Shown: piece after piece, positions 61,258-64,000 of the stretch
Layout: each line of letters opens with the position of its first letter
How positions within the stretch are numbered: position 1 is the first letter of the stretch
Assembly: GCF_017908595.1 (NCBI RefSeq)
Contig: NZ_JAGKTL010000003.1
Location: 433,422-497,421, forward strand
DNA: 64,000 bases
DNA from: Rhodothermus bifroesti
GTDB lineage: Bacteria > Bacteroidota > Rhodothermia > Rhodothermales > Rhodothermaceae
Direction: 5' to 3'
Made by a program: the position numbers and the translations under genes
Notes under the pieces: model-generated
What the model was told of the DNA's origin: nothing
The model's input: only the letters and a program-made list of their open reading frames with translations
The model's database searches: none

Positions 61258-61725
61258 ATGCGTAGAAAGCGAGCTGAACGGCGACCGGTTGCGCCTGATC
61301 CGATATACAACGACGAGTTGGTAGCGCGTTTTATTAACTATGTGATGCGCAATGGCAAAAAAAGCCTTGCGCAGCGCATCGTTTACGAGGCGTTTCAGTT
61401 GGTTGAGGAGCGCATGGGCGAGCCGGGCATTGACGTCTTTAAGCGGGCAGTAAACAATGCGGCACCGTTGTTAGAGGTGCGTAGTCGGCGGGTAGGGGGT
61501 GCTACCTACCAGGTGCCCATGGAGGTGCGTCCAGAGCGGCGCATCTCGTTGGCGTTCCGCTGGATTATTCAGAGTGCGCGTGCCCGTAAAGACAAGAGCA
61601 TGGCTATTCGTCTGGCCCATGAGCTTATGGCTGCGGCGCGTGGTGAAGGGGGGGCGATCAAAAAGAAGGACGACATGCACCGTATGGCGGAAGCCAACCG
61701 GGCCTTTGCCCACTTCCGCTTTTAA
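61258..61725 (+). CDS. rpsG: 30S ribosomal protein S7
   Basis: 155 residues: [46 protein letters not shown] and the C-terminal [13 protein letters not shown]. Normal length. Part of rpsL-rpsG-fusA-tuf. Confidence 0.99.
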   Translation: MRRKRAERRPVAPDPIYNDELVARFINYVMRNGKKSLAQRIVYEAFQLVEERMGEPGIDVFKRAVNNAAPLLEVRSRRVGGATYQVPMEVRPERRISLAFRWIIQSARARKDKSMAIRLAHELMAAARGEGGAIKKKDDMHRMAEANRAFAHFRF

Positions 61726-61763
61726 GGATTGGATTGTGGGGTTGAAATCTGTTTAGGTCAACA

Positions 61764-63884
61764 ATGGAACTTAGATATCACGATATACCTCTAGAGCGGA
61801 TCCGCAACATCGGCATCATGGCGCATATTGATGCCGGTAAGACGACCACGACAGAGCGGATCCTCTTTTACACGGGCCGGGTGCACCGCATTGGTGAGGT
61901 GCATGAAGGAGCGGCGACCATGGACTGGATGGAGCAGGAAAAGGAGCGTGGCATCACGATTACAGCTGCGGCCACGACCTGCTTCTGGTCTGGGTCTAAA
62001 AAAGACCGGCCGGTGCATCGGATCAATATCATTGACACGCCGGGTCACGTCGATTTTACCGTCGAGGTAGAGCGCTCGCTGCGCGTGTTGGATGGTGCTG
62101 TAGCACTTTTTTGTGCTGTTGGGGGTGTTGAACCCCAATCGGAGACGGTCTGGCGCCAGGCCAACAAATACAACGTGCCCCGCATTGCCTTCATCAACAA
62201 GATGGACCGTGCGGGTGCCAACTTTGAGGGCACCATCGAACAGATGCGGGAGCGGCTGAAGGCCAATCCGGTGCCGGTGCAAATTCCGATCGGCACGGGT
62301 GAGATGTTTCGGGGCGTAATCGACCTGGTGCTCGACAAGGCAATCATCTGGCACGATGAGACGCAGGGTGCTACGTGGGATGAGATCGAAATCCCCGAAG
62401 ATCTGAAGAAAGAAGCCCGGCACTGGCGGATTTTGATGCTGGAAGCCATTGCGGAGCACAACGATGAGCTCCTGATGAAATACCTTGAAGGGGAGCCGAT
62501 CACACCTGATGAGATTCGGGCGACCATCCGCAAGGCTACGCTGAAGCTCGACATTACGCCGGTTTTCTGCGGCAGTGCCTTTAAAAATAAAGGCGTGCAG
62601 CGGTTGTTGGACGGCGTGCTCGACTATCTCCCCTCGCCGGTTGACATTCCGGCCATTAAAGGGCATCATCCCGAAACGCAAGAAGAGCTGGAGCGCCATC
62701 CCAGCATTGATGAGCCCTTTAGCGCCTTGGCCTTTAAGATCATGACGGACCCGTACGTTGGTAAGCTGACGTTCTTCCGGGTTTATAGTGGAAAACTGAC
62801 CAAAGGTCAGCAGGTGCTGAACACCACAACCGGCAAGCGGGAGCGTATTGGCCGATTGCTGTTTATGCACGCCAACCACCGCGAGGATGTTGACGAAGTT
62901 ATGGCCGGGGATATTGCGGCTGCGGTAGGGCTTAAGGAAGTGCGCACAGGCGACACGCTTTGCGATCCGGACCATCCAATCCAGCTCGAGAGGATGGATT
63001 TCCCAGAGCCGGTTATCCGGATCGCCATTGAGCCCAAGACCAAAGCCGATAGCGATAAGCTTGCCAATGGCCTGCAGAAGTTGGCCGAGGAGGACCCCAC
63101 GTTTCGGGTGTCGGTTGATCCCGAGACGGGCCAGACGCTCATTGCCGGCATGGGCGAGTTGCATCTTGAGATTATCGTTGACCGACTCCGGCGTGAGTTT
63201 AAGGTTGAGGCCAACGTGGGGCGGCCGCAGGTTGCCTATCGGGAGGCTATCCGGGCAGTGGTGCAAGAGCATTATGTGCATAAAAAGCAAACCGGTGGCC
63301 GCGGCCAGTTTGCAGAGGTCTATATTGAATTTGGTCCTAATGAAAGCGGGACAGGACTTGAGTTTATCAACGACATTCACGGCGGTGTCATCCCGCGGGA
63401 GTTTATTCCAGCGGTTGAAAAAGGCATCCGTGAGGCGATGAACCGGGGGCCGTTGGCAGGTTATCCGGTTGAAGGTGTGCGGGCGCGGCTCTACGATGGC
63501 AAGACGCACCCGGTCGACTCCGACGCGCTTTCGTTTGAGATTGCCGGGCGCATGGCTTTCCGGCATGCTGCCCGTCGGGCCGATCCGGTACTTAAGGAGC
63601 CGATCATGCTGGTGGAGGTCGTCACGCCGGAAGAGTATTTAGGAGAAGTGATTGGCGATCTGAATAGCCGTCGAGGGCGGATTTTGAGTATGTCGCAACG
63701 GCAAGATGCCCAGGTGGTGCGGGCCCTAGTGCCCCTTGCCGAGATGTTTGGCTACTCAACCGACCTGCGCTCGCTGACGCAAGGACGGGCCATCTACACG
63801 ATGCAGTTTGAAACCTACGAAGAAGTCCCCAAAAACATTGCCGACGAAATCATCGCAGCGGCTACAGGCGCTACAGCGGCCTAA
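61764..63884 (+). CDS. fusA: Elongation factor G
   Basis: Translocase GTPase, 706 residues: G1 [14 protein letters not shown]3 DTPGHVDF, G4 [10 protein letters not shown]; domains II-V follow to the C-terminus. Third gene of the str operon, 38 bases after rpsG. Confidence 0.99.
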   Translation: MELRYHDIPLERIRNIGIMAHIDAGKTTTTERILFYTGRVHRIGEVHEGAATMDWMEQEKERGITITAAATTCFWSGSKKDRPVHRINIIDTPGHVDFTVEVERSLRVLDGAVALFCAVGGVEPQSETVWRQANKYNVPRIAFINKMDRAGANFEGTIEQMRERLKANPVPVQIPIGTGEMFRGVIDLVLDKAIIWHDETQGATWDEIEIPEDLKKEARHWRILMLEAIAEHNDELLMKYLEGEPITPDEIRATIRKATLKLDITPVFCGSAFKNKGVQRLLDGVLDYLPSPVDIPAIKGHHPETQEELERHPSIDEPFSALAFKIMTDPYVGKLTFFRVYSGKLTKGQQVLNTTTGKRERIGRLLFMHANHREDVDEVMAGDIAAAVGLKEVRTGDTLCDPDHPIQLERMDFPEPVIRIAIEPKTKADSDKLANGLQKLAEEDPTFRVSVDPETGQTLIAGMGELHLEIIVDRLRREFKVEANVGRPQVAYREAIRAVVQEHYVHKKQTGGRGQFAEVYIEFGPNESGTGLEFINDIHGGVIPREFIPAVEKGIREAMNRGPLAGYPVEGVRARLYDGKTHPVDSDALSFEIAGRMAFRHAARRADPVLKEPIMLVEVVTPEEYLGEVIGDLNSRRGRILSMSQRQDAQVVRALVPLAEMFGYSTDLRSLTQGRAIYTMQFETYEEVPKNIADEIIAAATGATAA

Positions 63885-63927
63885 AGCCAGCTTGCGGTTT
63901 TTTTAACCTTAAGAGAAAAGCACAGCT

Positions 63928-64000
63928 ATGGCGAAGGAGGTATTTCAGCGGACGAAGCCGCACGTGAACATAGGTACGATAGGTCATGTGGATCATGGGA
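63928..64000 (+). CDS. tuf: Elongation factor Tu, 5' part only
   Basis: The last 73 bases encode MAKEVFQRTKPHVNIGTIGH and VDHG, the start of EF-Tu. It runs off the window. Fits as the fourth gene of the str operon. Confidence 0.96.
   Translation, partial: MAKEVFQRTKPHVNIGTIGHVDHG

Noticed and set aside
61791..63566. 591-codon open frame opposite fusA
   Set aside because: Antisense shadow of a strongly conserved gene; no independent support.

Overview
The window is about 64 kb of one chromosome, with roughly balanced to moderately high GC. It carries a nearly complete flagellar and chemotaxis cluster on the minus strand, followed by housekeeping genes. Two secreted HAF-repeat proteins end in a type IX secretion (T9SS) style C-terminal domain, and a SprE/PorW-like lipoprotein is also present. 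Gliding-type secretion genes next to a real flagellar regulon, together with the general protein flavour, suggest a member of the Rhodothermota/Bacteroidota border (Rhodothermus-like, probably thermophilic). That taxonomic call is inference; no rRNA gene is present.

Layout. Positions 31-11758 (minus): flhG, flhF, flhA, flhB, fliR, fliQ, fliP, fliO, fliN, fliM, fliL, motB, motA, i.e. export gate, C-ring, stator and placement genes. Positions 11865-19557 (minus): a chemotaxis operon read in the order cheW, HEAT-repeat gene, cheR, response regulator, cheY, cheZ, cheA, cheB. Positions 19704-32260 (minus): the rod/hook/basal-body operon read in the order flgB, flgC, two unknown small genes, fliE, fliF, fliG, fliH, fliI, fliJ, a motE-like gene, fliK, flgD, a small flagellar-operon gene and flgE, closed by a strong terminator. 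Positions 32551-34741 (plus): a divergent kinase and sigma-54 activator pair (FlrB/FlrC-like). Positions 34731-40886: flgM, a FliT/FlgN-like chaperone, fliD and fliS; a plus-strand mosaic glycosyltransferase; and two nearly identical flagellin genes. Positions 40981-45706: HhH-GPD protein, hemB, cysS, moaB, yidD and a cell wall hydrolase. Positions 46408-50164: two HAF-repeat proteins flanked by gene-poor DNA. Positions 50756-60620: hisI, a site-2-type protease, pyk, a CDP-alcohol phosphatidyltransferase, a doubtful overlapping ORF pair, the SprE/PorW-like gene and ftsH. Positions 60826-64000: the str operon rpsL, rpsG, fusA and the start of tuf.

Regulation can be read from the DNA. A sigma-54 type site (TGGCACG-N4-TTGAT) lies before flgB, next to the sigma-54 activator. 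Five sites with a shared -10 (GYCGATAY) and a TAAG/TTAAG-type -35 lie before cheW, motA, flgM, fliS and one flagellin. This gives a two-tier cascade: FlrBC and sigma-54 for the hook-basal body, then FliA (sigma-28) restrained by FlgM for the filament, stator and chemotaxis genes. fliA itself is not in the window.

The least ordinary items are a CheZ-type phosphatase whose tail carries four copies of the FliM-type CheY-binding motif (SQxEIDALF); a CheA with two Hpt domains made by a 310-bp perfect duplication; an FlhF lacking several canonical GTPase motifs, paired with an FlhG lacking the FlhF-activating N-terminus; a glycosyltransferase whose second half is abruptly AT-rich; and a one-unit/two-unit pair of predicted seven-bladed HAF propellers.
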